A stretch of 64,000 bases of DNA from Hyphomonadaceae bacterium (GTDB lineage Bacteria > Pseudomonadota > Alphaproteobacteria > Caulobacterales > Aquidulcibacteraceae), in NCBI GenBank assembly GCA_019753105.1, contig JAIELJ010000006.1:532245-596244 (forward strand), in the 5' to 3' direction. The stretch's first letter is position 1. Each line of letters opens with the position of its first letter. The translations under genes were made by a program, and so were the position numbers. The notes under the pieces were generated by a model. It saw nothing but the letters and a program-made list of their open reading frames with translations, did not search any database and had not been told where the DNA came from. Shown here in pieces: positions 22,944 to 33,817 of the stretch.

Positions 22944-23482
22944 CCGCGCCGGAAGCGTAGACGCGCGCAGACTTGATCCGGTGAGTAGGGCACAGCTTCT
23001 GGCTGACCGTCGGGGCGCGTCTCCACCTGGATCGGCTGGCGCAGACCAACGATCAGAATTGTGCCGTCAGCAGCTTGATAGCGCCCGATCGCGGCGGGGC
23101 CCGCGGGACCGCAGAAGAACGCGCCTTCGTTACCTTCGCCGCTGACCGAGTGATAAAGCTCCGGCGATTCTTCGCCGGGCAAGCCCATGATCTGCGCCAG
23201 CGCGCCGCCAGGTTGCTGCACAAACAGATCGTCGTTCGTGTGATTGCCCTGTTGGAAAGAAAGACGACGCCCGTCCGCGTGGCGAAGCGCGAGGCTGACG
23301 ACAGGGTCTGCACCTTCGACTACGGGCGATTGTGTCGAGAGTTCTTCAGAGACGCTTTCGCCCACCGCAAGCGACGTCGCAGCGTCGGCGGCGGCGAGGG
23401 AAGCGGTCGTCATCGTTCCGCCGCCGGGCGCAGTGCAGGCGGCGAGCGCGAAGCCGGCGGCGATAAAGATAAGAGTGCGCAT
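22940..23482 (-). CDS. Hypothetical lipoprotein
   Basis: A 180-residue protein with a clear lipoprotein signal (MRTLIFIAAGFALAAC, lipobox LAAC). A Thr/Ala/Ser-rich linker follows, then a beta-rich domain with FFCGPAGPAAIGRYQ and a C-terminal VCARLRFRRG, leaving one pair of cysteines that may form a disulfide. It lies 9 bases downstream of the TerC gene on the same strand, so the two may be cotranscribed. No family identified. Confidence 0.7.
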   Translation of the reverse strand: MRTLIFIAAGFALAACTAPGGGTMTTASLAAADAATSLAVGESVSEELSTQSPVVEGADPVVSLALRHADGRRLSFQQGNHTNDDLFVQQPGGALAQIMGLPGEESPELYHSVSGEGNEGAFFCGPAGPAAIGRYQAADGTILIVGLRQPIQVETRPDGQPEAVPYSPDQVCARLRFRRG

Positions 23483-23491
23483 GATCGCTCC

Positions 23492-24304
23492 TTAGGCCGT
23501 TGGCGCCGCTGGCGGTTGCTTGGCGGCTTTTTTCTTGGCGGAGTTTCGCGAGAGCATATTGAGCCCCTCGACCAAGGCCGAGAACGCCATCGCCGCGTAG
23601 ATATAGCCCTTCGGCACGTGGACGCCGAAGCCTTCCGCGATCAGCACCATGCCGATCATCAGCAAGAAGCCGAGCGCCAGCATGACGACTGTCGGGTTCT
23701 TGTGAATGAAATTCGCGACCGGATCGGCGGCGAGCAGCATCACGGTGACCGCGACGATAACTGCAACGAACATGATCGGCACGTGGTCCGTCATGCCGAC
23801 GGCGGTCAGGATCGAGTCGATCGAGAAGACGAGGTCGAGCAGGATGATCTGGAAAATTGTCGCGCCGAAATTGGTGACAACGACTTTCTTCTTGTCGAGC
23901 ACATCGTCGGTCGGTGTTGGATCGACCGTGTGGTGGATTTCCTTGGTTGCCTTCCAAACGAGGAAAAGACCGCCGACGATCAAGATGATGTCGCGCCAAG
24001 AGAAGGCGGTCTCGAAGGTCGGGTTGCCATGTTCGTCCGGGCTGCCGACGATGCCGAGATCGAAGACGGGGTAGATCAGCGTCACGATGATCGCGATCGT
24101 CGAGAGCAGCACAAGCCGCATGCCAAGCGCGAGGCCAATGCCGATGCGGCGCGCTTGCTTGCGTTGATGCTCGGGCAGTTTGTTGGTCAGGATCGAAATG
24201 AAGATCAGGTTGTCGATGCCGAGCACGACTTCCATGATGATCAACGTGATCAGCGCCGCCCAAGCGGCTGGATCCGAGAGAAGCGGTCCAATTTCCCAAT
24301 CCAT
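23492..24304 (-). CDS. TerC family integral membrane protein
   Basis: A 270-residue polytopic protein of the TerC family. Members have been linked to tellurite resistance and, more recently, to metal (manganese) export or loading of exported metalloproteins. The two signature acidic helices are visible: [13 protein letters not shown] near residues 25-37 and [14 protein letters not shown] near 155-168. Seven or so hydrophobic segments are present and a Lys/Ala/Pro-rich cytoplasmic tail closes the protein. ATG 24304 (MDWEIG) is preferred over a TTG three codons upstream. Confidence 0.9.
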   Translation of the reverse strand: MDWEIGPLLSDPAAWAALITLIIMEVVLGIDNLIFISILTNKLPEHQRKQARRIGIGLALGMRLVLLSTIAIIVTLIYPVFDLGIVGSPDEHGNPTFETAFSWRDIILIVGGLFLVWKATKEIHHTVDPTPTDDVLDKKKVVVTNFGATIFQIILLDLVFSIDSILTAVGMTDHVPIMFVAVIVAVTVMLLAADPVANFIHKNPTVVMLALGFLLMIGMVLIAEGFGVHVPKGYIYAAMAFSALVEGLNMLSRNSAKKKAAKQPPAAPTA

Positions 24305-24376
24305 ACCAAGCAATCCCCGAACAATGGTTCGGAGTGATCTAGGGGATTGAAGCGCGCGCGGGAAGGGCGGTTAACG

Positions 24377-24613
24377 TCAGCCCTTCGGCTCTTGCCCGAT
24401 CTCGAGCAGTGCGTCGTACATCTCGTCCGAGAAACGCACCAAGGCGACGCTGGCTTTCACCTGCGTTTTCGCCGCGCTCAAGGCGACGAGGCCTTCGGCA
24501 AGTTTGGCGTCGTCACTCGCGCCAGTGACCGCTTCGAGCACTTGCGAAGCTGCATGCTCAAAACGGTCAAGGGCGCTGGTGAGGGCCATGCCGGCGTGGG
24601 GGATCGCCGTCAT
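24377..24613 (-). CDS. Small protein with a flagellar rod/hook C-terminus-like motif
   Basis: A 78-residue helical protein. Its C-terminal half (AKTQVKASVALVRFSDEMYDALLEIG) has the spacing of the conserved C-terminal helix of flagellar rod and hook proteins (Val/Ala-rich, then DEM and a final Leu), and the N-terminus has Ala/Ser helices as these do. No other flagellar gene is in the window and the protein lacks the middle domain. An internal Met at codon 9 (MALTSALDRF) could be the true start. The resemblance is weak. Confidence 0.55.
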   Translation of the reverse strand: MTAIPHAGMALTSALDRFEHAASQVLEAVTGASDDAKLAEGLVALSAAKTQVKASVALVRFSDEMYDALLEIGQEPKG

Positions 24614-24678
24614 GCAGGGGACTATGCACGAGCGAGTTTAAGCTCTCGTTCAGAAAGCTGGTGAATGCGTGAATAACC

Positions 24679-24738
24679 AGAAGTCAGAAACCAGAAATCA
24701 GAAGTGGGTGGCGTTCTGATTTCTAGCTTCTGACTTCT
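24679..24738. repeat. 25-bp inverted repeat forming a long hairpin
   Basis: The arms 24679-24703 and 24714-24738 are complementary at 22 of 25 positions, with three consecutive mismatches in the middle and a 10-base loop. Each arm consists of AGAAnTCAGAA-like units. It lies two bases past the stop codon of the MHS transporter gene on the minus strand, so it probably ends that transcript. Its AT-rich repetitive make-up differs from the surroundings and suggests a dispersed repeat. Confidence 0.7.
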
Positions 24739-24740
24739 GA

Positions 24741-26450
24741 TCAAGCGTGGATGTCGCGATCCTTGGTCTCCGGCCAGAAGAAGAAGGTCACGAAAGCCGC
24801 GATGGCTGTCGCAATCGCGGGAAACCAGAGGCCGTTATAGATTGAGCCGGTCGCGGTATTGATGGCGAAGACGGTGGCGGGCAGAAGCCCGCCGAACCAG
24901 CCCGTGCCGACGTGATACGGAAAGCTCATCGCCGTATAACGAATGCGCGTCGGGAAGAGCTCGACCAGCGCCGCTGCTTGCGGGCCATAAAGTGCGGTAG
25001 CGGCCACGATGAAGAGCGCCATGATGGCGATCACGCCCCATTTTTCACTGAACACGCGCGCGATTTCGCTGAAGCTCCAATTCTGCATCGGGCCCGGCGC
25101 GGCGGCGGGGTAGCCGGCTTCTGTGAGGGTGGCGCGGAGGCTCTCGTTGAACGCAGTGCGCGTGGCGCGGATCTCGGAGAGCGACTGGCCGACGGCGCTG
25201 ACGCTCTCGATCTCAATGGCGTCACCGATGCGGATGCGCGCCAGTTGGCCCGGCTCGCCCGCAATTGTCTGGTAGCCGACGCCCGCGTTGGAGAGTGCGC
25301 CTTTAGCGATGTCGCACGAGGTAGCGAATTGCTGTGCGCCGCCGGTGAGATCGAGTTGGAAGGTGCAATCGGCCGGATCGGCGATCACCGTGACGGGCGT
25401 TTGCTCGGAGGCCGCTGCGAGCGCTGGGTTGCCGGCTTGGGTGATGAAGTGGAAGCCCGGGAAGTAGAGCGCCAGCATCAGCAGCATGCCGAACAGCATC
25501 ACGGGCTTGCGGCCGACTGAGTCGGAGAGGCGCGCAAAGAAGATGTAGAGCGGCGCCGAGATCAGCACGACCGTGATCATGATCAAGTTCACGGTCTGGC
25601 TGTCGATGCGGAGAATGCGTTCCAGGTAAAACTGCGAATAGAAGTGCGCCGTGTACCAGACTACGCCTTGCGCCATCATCACGCCGAAGAGCGCGATGAT
25701 CACGATCTTCAGATTCTTCCATTCGCCAAAGCTCTCAGCATAGGCGCGCTTGGAGACTTTGCCTTCTTCTTTGAGTTTCTGAAACGCTGGGCTTTCCTCC
25801 AGCTGCATGCGGATCCACACGGAGACGCCGAGCAGGCCGATCGAAACCAAGAACGGAATCCGCCAGCCCCATTCGCGGAAGGCGTCTTCACCGAGATAGG
25901 CGCGTGTTCCGAGTACGACCCCGAGCGCGCCGATCAGGCCTATCGAGGCGGTGCTCTGTATCCAGCCGGTGGCGGCGCCACGTCGGTTTGCGGGTGCGTG
26001 CTCGGCGACGTAGATCGCAGCGCCGCCATATTCACCGCCGAGCGCAAAACCCTGCAGCACGCGCATCGTGACCAAAAGCACCGGCGCCCAGATGCCGATG
26101 GCTTCCGCGGTCGGCAGCAAGCCGATGGCGAAGGTTGAAAAGCCCATTATCAAAATCGTGATCAAGAACGCGCCCTTGCGACCGGTGCTGTCGCCGATCT
26201 TGCCGAACACCAGCGCGCCGATCGGGCGCACGATGAAGCCCACCGCAAACGTCAGCAGCGTGAAGACGAAGGCTTGGGCGTCGGGCAGGCCGGCGAAAAA
26301 GAGCGGCGCCATGACCGAGGCAAGCGCGCCGTAGACGAAGAAATCGTACCACTCGAACACCGTGCCGGCCGCGGACGCGGCGACGACTTGGCGGAGTTTT
26401 CCAGGCGATACGTCAGGGCTGGTCTGCGTCGTTGCAGGCGTCTCGGTCAT
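24741..26450 (-). CDS. MFS transporter, metabolite:H+ symporter (MHS) type, with large loop
   Basis: A 569-residue major facilitator protein. Typical MHS landmarks are EWYDFFVYG at about residue 34, the GKIGDSTGRKG loop between helices 2 and 3, RVLQGFALGGEYGG in helix 4, and a duplicated LSDSVGRKP loop in the second half. Relatives carry organic acids, betaine, proline or shikimate. About 120 residues (337-456) form a soluble insertion with two cysteines (ADCTF and SCDIAKG) between helices, so the protein is longer than the usual 430-450 residues. Divergent from the atp operon. A 25-bp inverted repeat follows the gene. Confidence 0.88.
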   Translation of the reverse strand: MTETPATTQTSPDVSPGKLRQVVAASAAGTVFEWYDFFVYGALASVMAPLFFAGLPDAQAFVFTLLTFAVGFIVRPIGALVFGKIGDSTGRKGAFLITILIMGFSTFAIGLLPTAEAIGIWAPVLLVTMRVLQGFALGGEYGGAAIYVAEHAPANRRGAATGWIQSTASIGLIGALGVVLGTRAYLGEDAFREWGWRIPFLVSIGLLGVSVWIRMQLEESPAFQKLKEEGKVSKRAYAESFGEWKNLKIVIIALFGVMMAQGVVWYTAHFYSQFYLERILRIDSQTVNLIMITVVLISAPLYIFFARLSDSVGRKPVMLFGMLLMLALYFPGFHFITQAGNPALAAASEQTPVTVIADPADCTFQLDLTGGAQQFATSCDIAKGALSNAGVGYQTIAGEPGQLARIRIGDAIEIESVSAVGQSLSEIRATRTAFNESLRATLTEAGYPAAAPGPMQNWSFSEIARVFSEKWGVIAIMALFIVAATALYGPQAAALVELFPTRIRYTAMSFPYHVGTGWFGGLLPATVFAINTATGSIYNGLWFPAIATAIAAFVTFFFWPETKDRDIHA

Positions 26451-26680
26451 GACTTTGTTTCCCCCGCGCCTGCCTTCAAAAAGCAGGCTCTTTTGTCGCT
26501 GATCCGCCGCCCCTGGCAGCGGTTGTCAAGCCGGAACGCACCGTGTTACTTCGCGCGCGCGTCAAAGAGCCCGCGCGATGGAATCGCAGCGGTCTTTGAC
26601 GTTTGGGTTTTCCCCAAGCGGCGTGGATCCCGACCTCCCGGTTCGAAGAGCCGAGGGCGGGCGAAATTAGCGAGAGAGAC

Positions 26681-27241
26681 GTGGCAGAGACCTTCGACGG
26701 CGAAGCTTCCGAAGCGGCACAGCGTTACGCGCTGGCTGTCTTCGAATTGGCTAAGGATGCCAAGGCTTTAGACGCGGTCGAGCAGGATTTCGCCAAGTTC
26801 AGCGCCGCCTGGAAGGAAAGTGCTGACCTCCGCGACGCCGCCCGGTCTCCGCTGATCGCGCCGGAAGATAAGGCCAAGGGCCTGACCGCCGTCGCCGCCA
26901 AGCTCGGCCTGTCGGACCTGGGCCGCAAAGTCATTGGCGTCGCTGCTCTGAACCGCCGCGCCGGCGAGTTTCCCGCGATCGCCTCATCGTACCGCAAGCT
27001 GGTCGCCCGCGAGCGCGGCGCCCGCCAAGTTGAGATCATTTCGGCCCGCCCCCTAAGCGACGCCGATAGGGCCGCCATCGTCGATGCGCTCAGCAAGCAG
27101 CTGGGCGCCAAGGTGGAAGCCGAAACCAGCGTCGATGACAGCCTGATTGGCGGGTTCGTCGTGCGCGTCGGCTCCCGCCAGTTCGACGCTTCCGTAAAAG
27201 CCAAGCTGGACGCGCTGCGTCTGGCCCTGAAGACCGCCTAA
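26681..27241 (+). CDS. atpH: F1F0 ATP synthase delta subunit
   Basis: A 186-residue delta (OSCP) subunit linking F1 to the F0 stator. It has the family N-terminal helices ([24 protein letters not shown]), a middle [20 protein letters not shown] stretch and the C-terminal [25 protein letters not shown] motif. GTG 26681 is chosen as start, since the open frame further upstream has no family similarity; GAGAGA lies 5' of it. First gene of the F1 cluster. No F0 genes (a, b, c) are nearby, as usual in alphaproteobacteria. Confidence 0.93.
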   Translation: MAETFDGEASEAAQRYALAVFELAKDAKALDAVEQDFAKFSAAWKESADLRDAARSPLIAPEDKAKGLTAVAAKLGLSDLGRKVIGVAALNRRAGEFPAIASSYRKLVARERGARQVEIISARPLSDADRAAIVDALSKQLGAKVEAETSVDDSLIGGFVVRVGSRQFDASVKAKLDALRLALKTA

Positions 27242-27269
27242 AGAACAAACGACTCGAGGAAAGAGCCAC

Positions 27270-28805
27270 ATGGACGTCCGCGCCGCAGAAATTTCCGCAA
27301 TCCTCAAAGAGCAGATCAAGGGCTTCGGCACAGAAGCGAAGGTCGCTGAGATCGGCCGCGTGCTTAGCGTCGGCGACGGTATCGCCCGCGTCTATGGCCT
27401 CGAGAAGGTCCAGGCCGGTGAAATGGTCGAGTTCCCGGGCGGCATCAAAGGCATGGCGCTCAACCTTGAGCGCGACAATGTCGGCGTCGTTATCTTCGGC
27501 GAAGACCGCAACCTGAAAGAAGGCGACACCGTTAAGCGCCTCGGCGAAATCGTCGACGTGCCGGTCGGCAAAGGCCTGCTCGGCCGCGTCGTCAATCCGC
27601 TGGGCGAACCGATCGACGGCAAGGGCCCGATCAAGGCAACTGAGCGCCGCACGGTGGACGTGAAGGCACCGGGCATCATTCCGCGTAAGTCGGTGCACGA
27701 GCCGATGCAGACCGGCATCAAGGCGATCGACGCTCTGATCCCGATCGGCCGTGGTCAGCGCGAATTGATCATCGGCGACCGCCAAACCGGCAAGACCGCC
27801 GTCGCGCTCGACACCATCCTCTACCAAAAGGAAGCGCACGATAAGAACGCGCCGGAGAGCGAAAAGCTCTATTGTATCTACGTCGTCATCGGCCAGAAGC
27901 GCTCGACCGTCGCCCAGCTCGTTAAGACCCTCGAAGATAAGGGCGCGCTCGGCTACTCGATCATCGTCGCCGCCACGGCTTCCGAGCCCGCGCCGCTGCA
28001 ATTCTTGGCGCCGTTCGCCGGTTGCGCGATGGGTGAGTACTTCCGCGACAACGGCATGCACGCGCTCATCATCTATGATGACTTGTCGAAGCAAGCCGTC
28101 GCGTATCGCCAAATGTCGCTGCTGCTGCGCCGCCCGCCGGGCCGCGAAGCCTATCCGGGCGACGTCTTCTATCTGCACTCCCGCTTGCTCGAGCGCGCGG
28201 CGAAGCTGAACGAAGATAACGGCTCCGGTTCGCTGACGGCGCTGCCGATCATCGAAACGCAAGCTAACGACGTTTCGGCCTACATCCCGACGAACGTCAT
28301 CTCGATCACGGACGGCCAGATCTTCTTGGAAACCGAACTCTTCTTCCAAGGCATCCGCCCGGCGTTGAATGTCGGTATCTCGGTGTCGCGCGTCGGCGGC
28401 AACGCTCAGATCAAGGCGATGAAGCAAGTCGCCGGTCCGCTGAAGGGCGAGCTCGCGCAATACCGCGAAATGGCGGCCTTCGCGAAGTTCGGTTCTGACC
28501 TCGACGCCGCAACGCAACGCCTGCTGAACCGCGGCGCGCGTCTGACGGAATTGCTGAAGCAACCGCAATTCTCGCCGGTGCCGGTCGAAGAGCAGATCGT
28601 GCTGATCTATGCCGGCACGCGCGGCTATCTCGACAAGATCGCAGTCGCCGATGTCGGCCGCTACGAGAGCGAGCTGATGTCGTGGTTCCGCACCAAGAAG
28701 AGCGATCTTCTGAAGTCGATCGTCGACAAGAAGGACATCGGCAAGGACGGCATTGAAGACAAACTGAAGGCTTCGCTGACTGAATTCAGTTCGACCTTCG
28801 CCTAA
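27270..28805 (+). CDS. atpA: F1F0 ATP synthase alpha subunit
   Basis: The 511-residue non-catalytic nucleotide-binding subunit of F1. It opens [16 protein letters not shown], has the Walker A loop GDRQTGKTA near residues 170-178, the [15 protein letters not shown]alker B region and the [17 protein letters not shown] segment. Start supported by GAGGAAAGAG upstream. Standard length. It lies 28 bases after atpH and 9 before atpG. Confidence 0.98.
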   Translation: MDVRAAEISAILKEQIKGFGTEAKVAEIGRVLSVGDGIARVYGLEKVQAGEMVEFPGGIKGMALNLERDNVGVVIFGEDRNLKEGDTVKRLGEIVDVPVGKGLLGRVVNPLGEPIDGKGPIKATERRTVDVKAPGIIPRKSVHEPMQTGIKAIDALIPIGRGQRELIIGDRQTGKTAVALDTILYQKEAHDKNAPESEKLYCIYVVIGQKRSTVAQLVKTLEDKGALGYSIIVAATASEPAPLQFLAPFAGCAMGEYFRDNGMHALIIYDDLSKQAVAYRQMSLLLRRPPGREAYPGDVFYLHSRLLERAAKLNEDNGSGSLTALPIIETQANDVSAYIPTNVISITDGQIFLETELFFQGIRPALNVGISVSRVGGNAQIKAMKQVAGPLKGELAQYREMAAFAKFGSDLDAATQRLLNRGARLTELLKQPQFSPVPVEEQIVLIYAGTRGYLDKIAVADVGRYESELMSWFRTKKSDLLKSIVDKKDIGKDGIEDKLKASLTEFSSTFA

Positions 28806-28814
28806 GGATCTGAG

Positions 28815-29696
28815 ATGCCGAGCTTAAAAGAGTTCCGCAATCGCATCGCCAGCGTGAAATCCACGCAGAAGATCACCAAGGCGATGCAGATGGTGGCGGC
28901 CGCGAAGCTGAAGCGCGCGCAAGCGCAAGCTGAAGCGGCGCGTCCTTATTCTGACCGCATGGCGCGCGTTATTGCGAACCTGGCGTCTGCCGTTTCGGGC
29001 AGCGATAGCGCGCCTGCGCTGCTGCGCGGCACCGGCAAGGATCAAGTGCACCTGCTCGTCGTGATGACGAGCGAGCGCGGTCTGTGCGGCGGCTTCAACA
29101 CGCAGATCGTACGCGCCGCGCGCGATAAGATCGATGAGTTGCTGCGCGCCGGCAAAACCGTGAAGATTCTTGCGGTCGGCAAGAAGGGCCGCGATCAGCT
29201 GCGCCGCCTGCATGGCGATAAGATCATCCGTTACGTCGATCTCTCAGCGCACCGCAATATCGGCGCGGATGCGGCGCACCTGGTGCGCGAAGCTCTGCTT
29301 GAGCTTTACGAAGCGGGCGAGTTCGATGTCGCGACGCTCTTCTTCTCGCGCTTCAAGTCGGTGATCAGCCAGATCCCGACCGCGCTCCAGCTCATCCCCG
29401 CGCGCGCGCCGGAAGGCGTCACGCCGCCGGATCTGAAGGGCGCGATCTACGAGTACGAGCCAAGCGAAGAGGAAATCCTCGAAGCGCTGCTGCCGCAATA
29501 CATTAACGGGCAGATCCTGCAGGCGCTGCTTGAGAACCAAGCCGGCTTCTACGGCGCGCAAATGAGCGCCATGGACAACGCCACGCGCAATGCCGGCGAC
29601 ATGATCAAGAAGCTGTCGCTGCGCTACAACCGCCAGCGTCAAGCCAACATCACCAAAGAGCTGATCGAAATCATCTCCGGTGCGGAGGCGCTTTGA
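28815..29696 (+). CDS. atpG: F1F0 ATP synthase gamma subunit
   Basis: The 293-residue central shaft of F1. N-terminal helix [20 protein letters not shown] with [12 protein letters not shown], the [13 protein letters not shown] motif, and the C-terminal helix [21 protein letters not shown] with IISGAEAL are all present. Its TGA overlaps the TTG start of a lipoprotein gene; in most relatives atpD would follow directly, but here it begins only 947 bases later. Confidence 0.97.
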   Translation: MPSLKEFRNRIASVKSTQKITKAMQMVAAAKLKRAQAQAEAARPYSDRMARVIANLASAVSGSDSAPALLRGTGKDQVHLLVVMTSERGLCGGFNTQIVRAARDKIDELLRAGKTVKILAVGKKGRDQLRRLHGDKIIRYVDLSAHRNIGADAAHLVREALLELYEAGEFDVATLFFSRFKSVISQIPTALQLIPARAPEGVTPPDLKGAIYEYEPSEEEILEALLPQYINGQILQALLENQAGFYGAQMSAMDNATRNAGDMIKKLSLRYNRQRQANITKELIEIISGAEAL

Positions 29697-30076
29697 GATT
29701 TGTCGCCGCCTCCGTTGCTGCGTTGCTCACGCTTGGCGCCTGCACCGATCTGCCGAACCAGACCGGTGCGGTGGGCGATTGCACGCAAATCGATGCCGCA
29801 GCGTTTGAAGCGCGCGAGAACGCATCTTGGCGGCGGGTTGATTTGACCGGCGGCGGTTATCGCGCCCAGGCGGCGGGTCAAAACATGGAGCGTTGCTGGC
29901 AGCGCGTGGTCGGCATGAACTCGCCGGATCGGCGTTGCATTCAGCGCAATGACCTCGTGGTCGAGATGCGTACGGACGATGCGATCAGCTATTATCGCAT
30001 TCCCGGCGGCACGACTTACATGCTCTACGGCGAAGCGGGCCAGGCTCGCTGCAAAATCGTGATTGAAGAGGGCTAA
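29693..30076 (+). CDS. Hypothetical lipoprotein within the atp operon
   Basis: A 127-residue protein beginning with TTG at 29693 (GGAGG four bases upstream, inside atpG). The signal [17 protein letters not shown] ends in a lipobox GAC. The mature part has cysteines in VGDCTQ, MERCWQ, RRCIQ and ARCKIV, suggesting two disulfides, and ends [19 protein letters not shown]. The frame overlap with atpG (TTGA) implies coupled translation. No family recognised; a role with ATP synthase is unsupported. Confidence 0.7.
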   Translation: MRFVAASVAALLTLGACTDLPNQTGAVGDCTQIDAAAFEARENASWRRVDLTGGGYRAQAAGQNMERCWQRVVGMNSPDRRCIQRNDLVVEMRTDDAISYYRIPGGTTYMLYGEAGQARCKIVIEEG

Positions 30077-30080
30077 CCCG

Positions 30081-32067
<1,987 letters not shown>

Positions 32068-32097
32068 CGCGGCTTGGCCGTCCAAGCGGAGGGTGTG

Positions 32098-32355
32098 ATG
32101 GAATTCTTTGCGAACAAGTTGGGACCTATCCCACAGGACATCACGCCTGAAGAGGCGGCGCGGATCAAAGCTGCGCGCGAAGCGAAGGACGCAGCGCAGG
32201 CAAAAGCTGCCGCCGACGCGCGTGCAGCTGCCGCTCCCAAGATCGCCGAGTCGCAAGCGCGGCTACAGCAAGCGCGTCAGCAGGCTGCCACACAGCAACC
32301 GCCGCCGCCGCCTGCACCGGCGCCTGAGCCGAAGAAGAAGAAGGGTTGGTTCTGA
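32098..32355 (+). CDS. Small Ala/Lys/Pro-rich protein between atpD and atpC
   Basis: An 85-residue protein starting MEFFANKLGPIPQD, with GGAGG five bases before ATG 32098. The centre (about 18-65) is a charged helix of AKDAAQAKAAADAR type, likely coiled coil; it is followed by a proline run (PPPPPAPAPEP) and a basic end KKKKGWF. It sits 30 bases after atpD and 3 before atpC, clearly within the operon. It does not resemble the alphaproteobacterial zeta inhibitor in sequence as I recall it. Function unknown; a role at ATP synthase is inferred only from position. Confidence 0.7.
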   Translation: MEFFANKLGPIPQDITPEEAARIKAAREAKDAAQAKAAADARAAAAPKIAESQARLQQARQQAATQQPPPPPAPAPEPKKKKGWF

Positions 32356-32358
32356 GTT

Positions 32359-32760
32359 ATGGCCGATAAGCTGCACTTCGCGCTGGTCTCGCCAGAGCGC
32401 GAGATGTTCAACGGCGAAGTCGATCACGTCGTCGTGCCGGGCTCCGAAGGTGAGTTCGGCGTGATGCCGAACCACGCGCCGGTGATGAGCGTCATCAAGC
32501 CGGGCGCGCTGCGCGTCATTGATGGCGGCGTTGAGCGCCGCATTTTCGTCAATGGCGGCTTCGCCGATGTGACGCCCGAAGGGCTCACCGTGCTGGCCGA
32601 AGAGGCCATCGACATCGCCGACGTCGATGCCGCCGAGCTCGATCAGCAGCTCAAGAACGCACAAGAAGATCTGCGCGACGCCAATAGCGATGAAAAGCGC
32701 GAGGCCGCGCAACGCGCGCTGACGCGTCTGGAAATGATGAAAGCCGCGTTGGCGGCTTAA
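32359..32760 (+). CDS. atpC: F1F0 ATP synthase epsilon subunit
   Basis: The 133-residue epsilon subunit that couples the F1 shaft to the c-ring and can inhibit ATP hydrolysis. N-terminal beta-sandwich with LVSPEREMFNGEVDHVVVPG and GEFGVMPNHAPVM, and a C-terminal two-helix hairpin rich in Ala/Glu. Standard length. Starts 3 bases after the small ORF and is the last gene before a strong hairpin. Confidence 0.96.
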   Translation: MADKLHFALVSPEREMFNGEVDHVVVPGSEGEFGVMPNHAPVMSVIKPGALRVIDGGVERRIFVNGGFADVTPEGLTVLAEEAIDIADVDAAELDQQLKNAQEDLRDANSDEKREAAQRALTRLEMMKAALAA

Positions 32761-32785
32761 CGCTCGACTTTGAGCGGGGGAACGG

Positions 32786-32818
32786 ATGCGGGCCGCGCGA
32801 GGATAGCGCGGCCCGCAT
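32786..32818 (+). terminator. Terminator hairpin of the atp operon
   Basis: A perfect 13-bp stem (32786-32798 with 32806-32818) around a seven-base loop lies 26 bases past the atpC stop. The sequence after it is T-containing (TGCGTTTG) but without a full U-tract. Stability and position fit an operon end. Confidence 0.7.
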
Positions 32819-32854
32819 TGCGTTTGCGGTGAGGCGTCCCCAGTATCGCCGCCA

Positions 32855-33817
32855 ATGCTTCCACACTGGCACCTTTGGCCGGCACTGATCGGCACGGCGC
32901 TTGGCCTTGCGCTGGTGATCTGGTTCGCTTTGCGTCTCGTCAAACGCTGGGACGGCATGGGCGTGCGCGGCCGCTGGATTGCAGCGATTGCGATTGGGCT
33001 GTTCGAGACGGCCTATTGGCTCAATGTTTATGCCTGGTTGGTCGAGCCGAACTTGCTCGTCGTGCGCCATGTCGAGATCGTCAGCGAAGATTGGCGTGGC
33101 GCGCCGCTCACGATCGCGGCGATTGGCGACACGCACGTTGGCGGTCCGCATGTGAACGCCGAACGCGTCGAGCGGATCGTCAGTCGTATCAATGCGCTCG
33201 AGCCGGATCTTGTCGTTCTACTGGGCGACTATGTCGGAGGCCACGCGCCGGAAGCAGAGCGCAGTGTGCGCGAGCAGAATGAGATTCTCGACGGGATCGC
33301 CGCCTTCGCCGCGCTCGATGCGCGGCTTGGAGTGGTCGGCGTCATAGGCAACCACGATGTCTGGTACCGTCGCGAGGCGATCACGCGGGCGCTTGAAGAT
33401 GCAGGTGTCGCGGCGCTCTGGAATCGCAACGTCATCATCAGTCGTGAAGACAGCGACATCGTGGTCGTGGGGCTCGCCGACGACATGACCGGTGATCCGG
33501 ATTTCACCGACGCCCTCGATGGCGCGCCTGCACAAACCGATACGCTTGTTATCAGCCACTCGCCCGATCCGTTTGCCGAGATGCCGCGTGGCCCGGCGCT
33601 GATGCTTGCCGCGCACGGCCATTGTGGGCAGGTGACAATCCCGTTCATCGGCCGGCCGATCCTGCCGCTGCGCAATCGCAATTATGATTGTGGTTTGATC
33701 GAAGAACGCGGTGAGCGCATGTACGTAACGGCCGGGATTGGCACGAGCATCTTGCCGGTGCGCTTTCTCAATCCGCCCGAAATCGTGCTGATCACAGTCC
33801 GCGGCAGCGCGCCTTAG
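32855..33817 (+). CDS. Membrane-anchored metallophosphoesterase
   Basis: A 320-residue protein with two N-terminal hydrophobic helices (about residues 8-28 and 42-62) and a calcineurin-like phosphoesterase domain. Metal-binding motifs are all present: GDTHVGG, LGDYVGG, GNHDVWY, and GHGHCGQV, where the last is the usual GHTHGGQ with substitutions. The set resembles YaeI/YkuE-type enzymes acting on lipid or nucleotide phosphates at the membrane. Exact substrate unknown. The stop overlaps the convergent alpha/beta hydrolase gene by four bases. Confidence 0.88.
   Translation: MLPHWHLWPALIGTALGLALVIWFALRLVKRWDGMGVRGRWIAAIAIGLFETAYWLNVYAWLVEPNLLVVRHVEIVSEDWRGAPLTIAAIGDTHVGGPHVNAERVERIVSRINALEPDLVVLLGDYVGGHAPEAERSVREQNEILDGIAAFAALDARLGVVGVIGNHDVWYRREAITRALEDAGVAALWNRNVIISREDSDIVVVGLADDMTGDPDFTDALDGAPAQTDTLVISHSPDPFAEMPRGPALMLAAHGHCGQVTIPFIGRPILPLRNRNYDCGLIEERGERMYVTAGIGTSILPVRFLNPPEIVLITVRGSAP

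Noticed and set aside
27090..28568. Minus-strand frame of 492 codons opposite atpA
   Set aside because: Antisense to a diagnostic ATP synthase subunit gene; residue make-up (Arg/Asp/Val) is a shadow effect.
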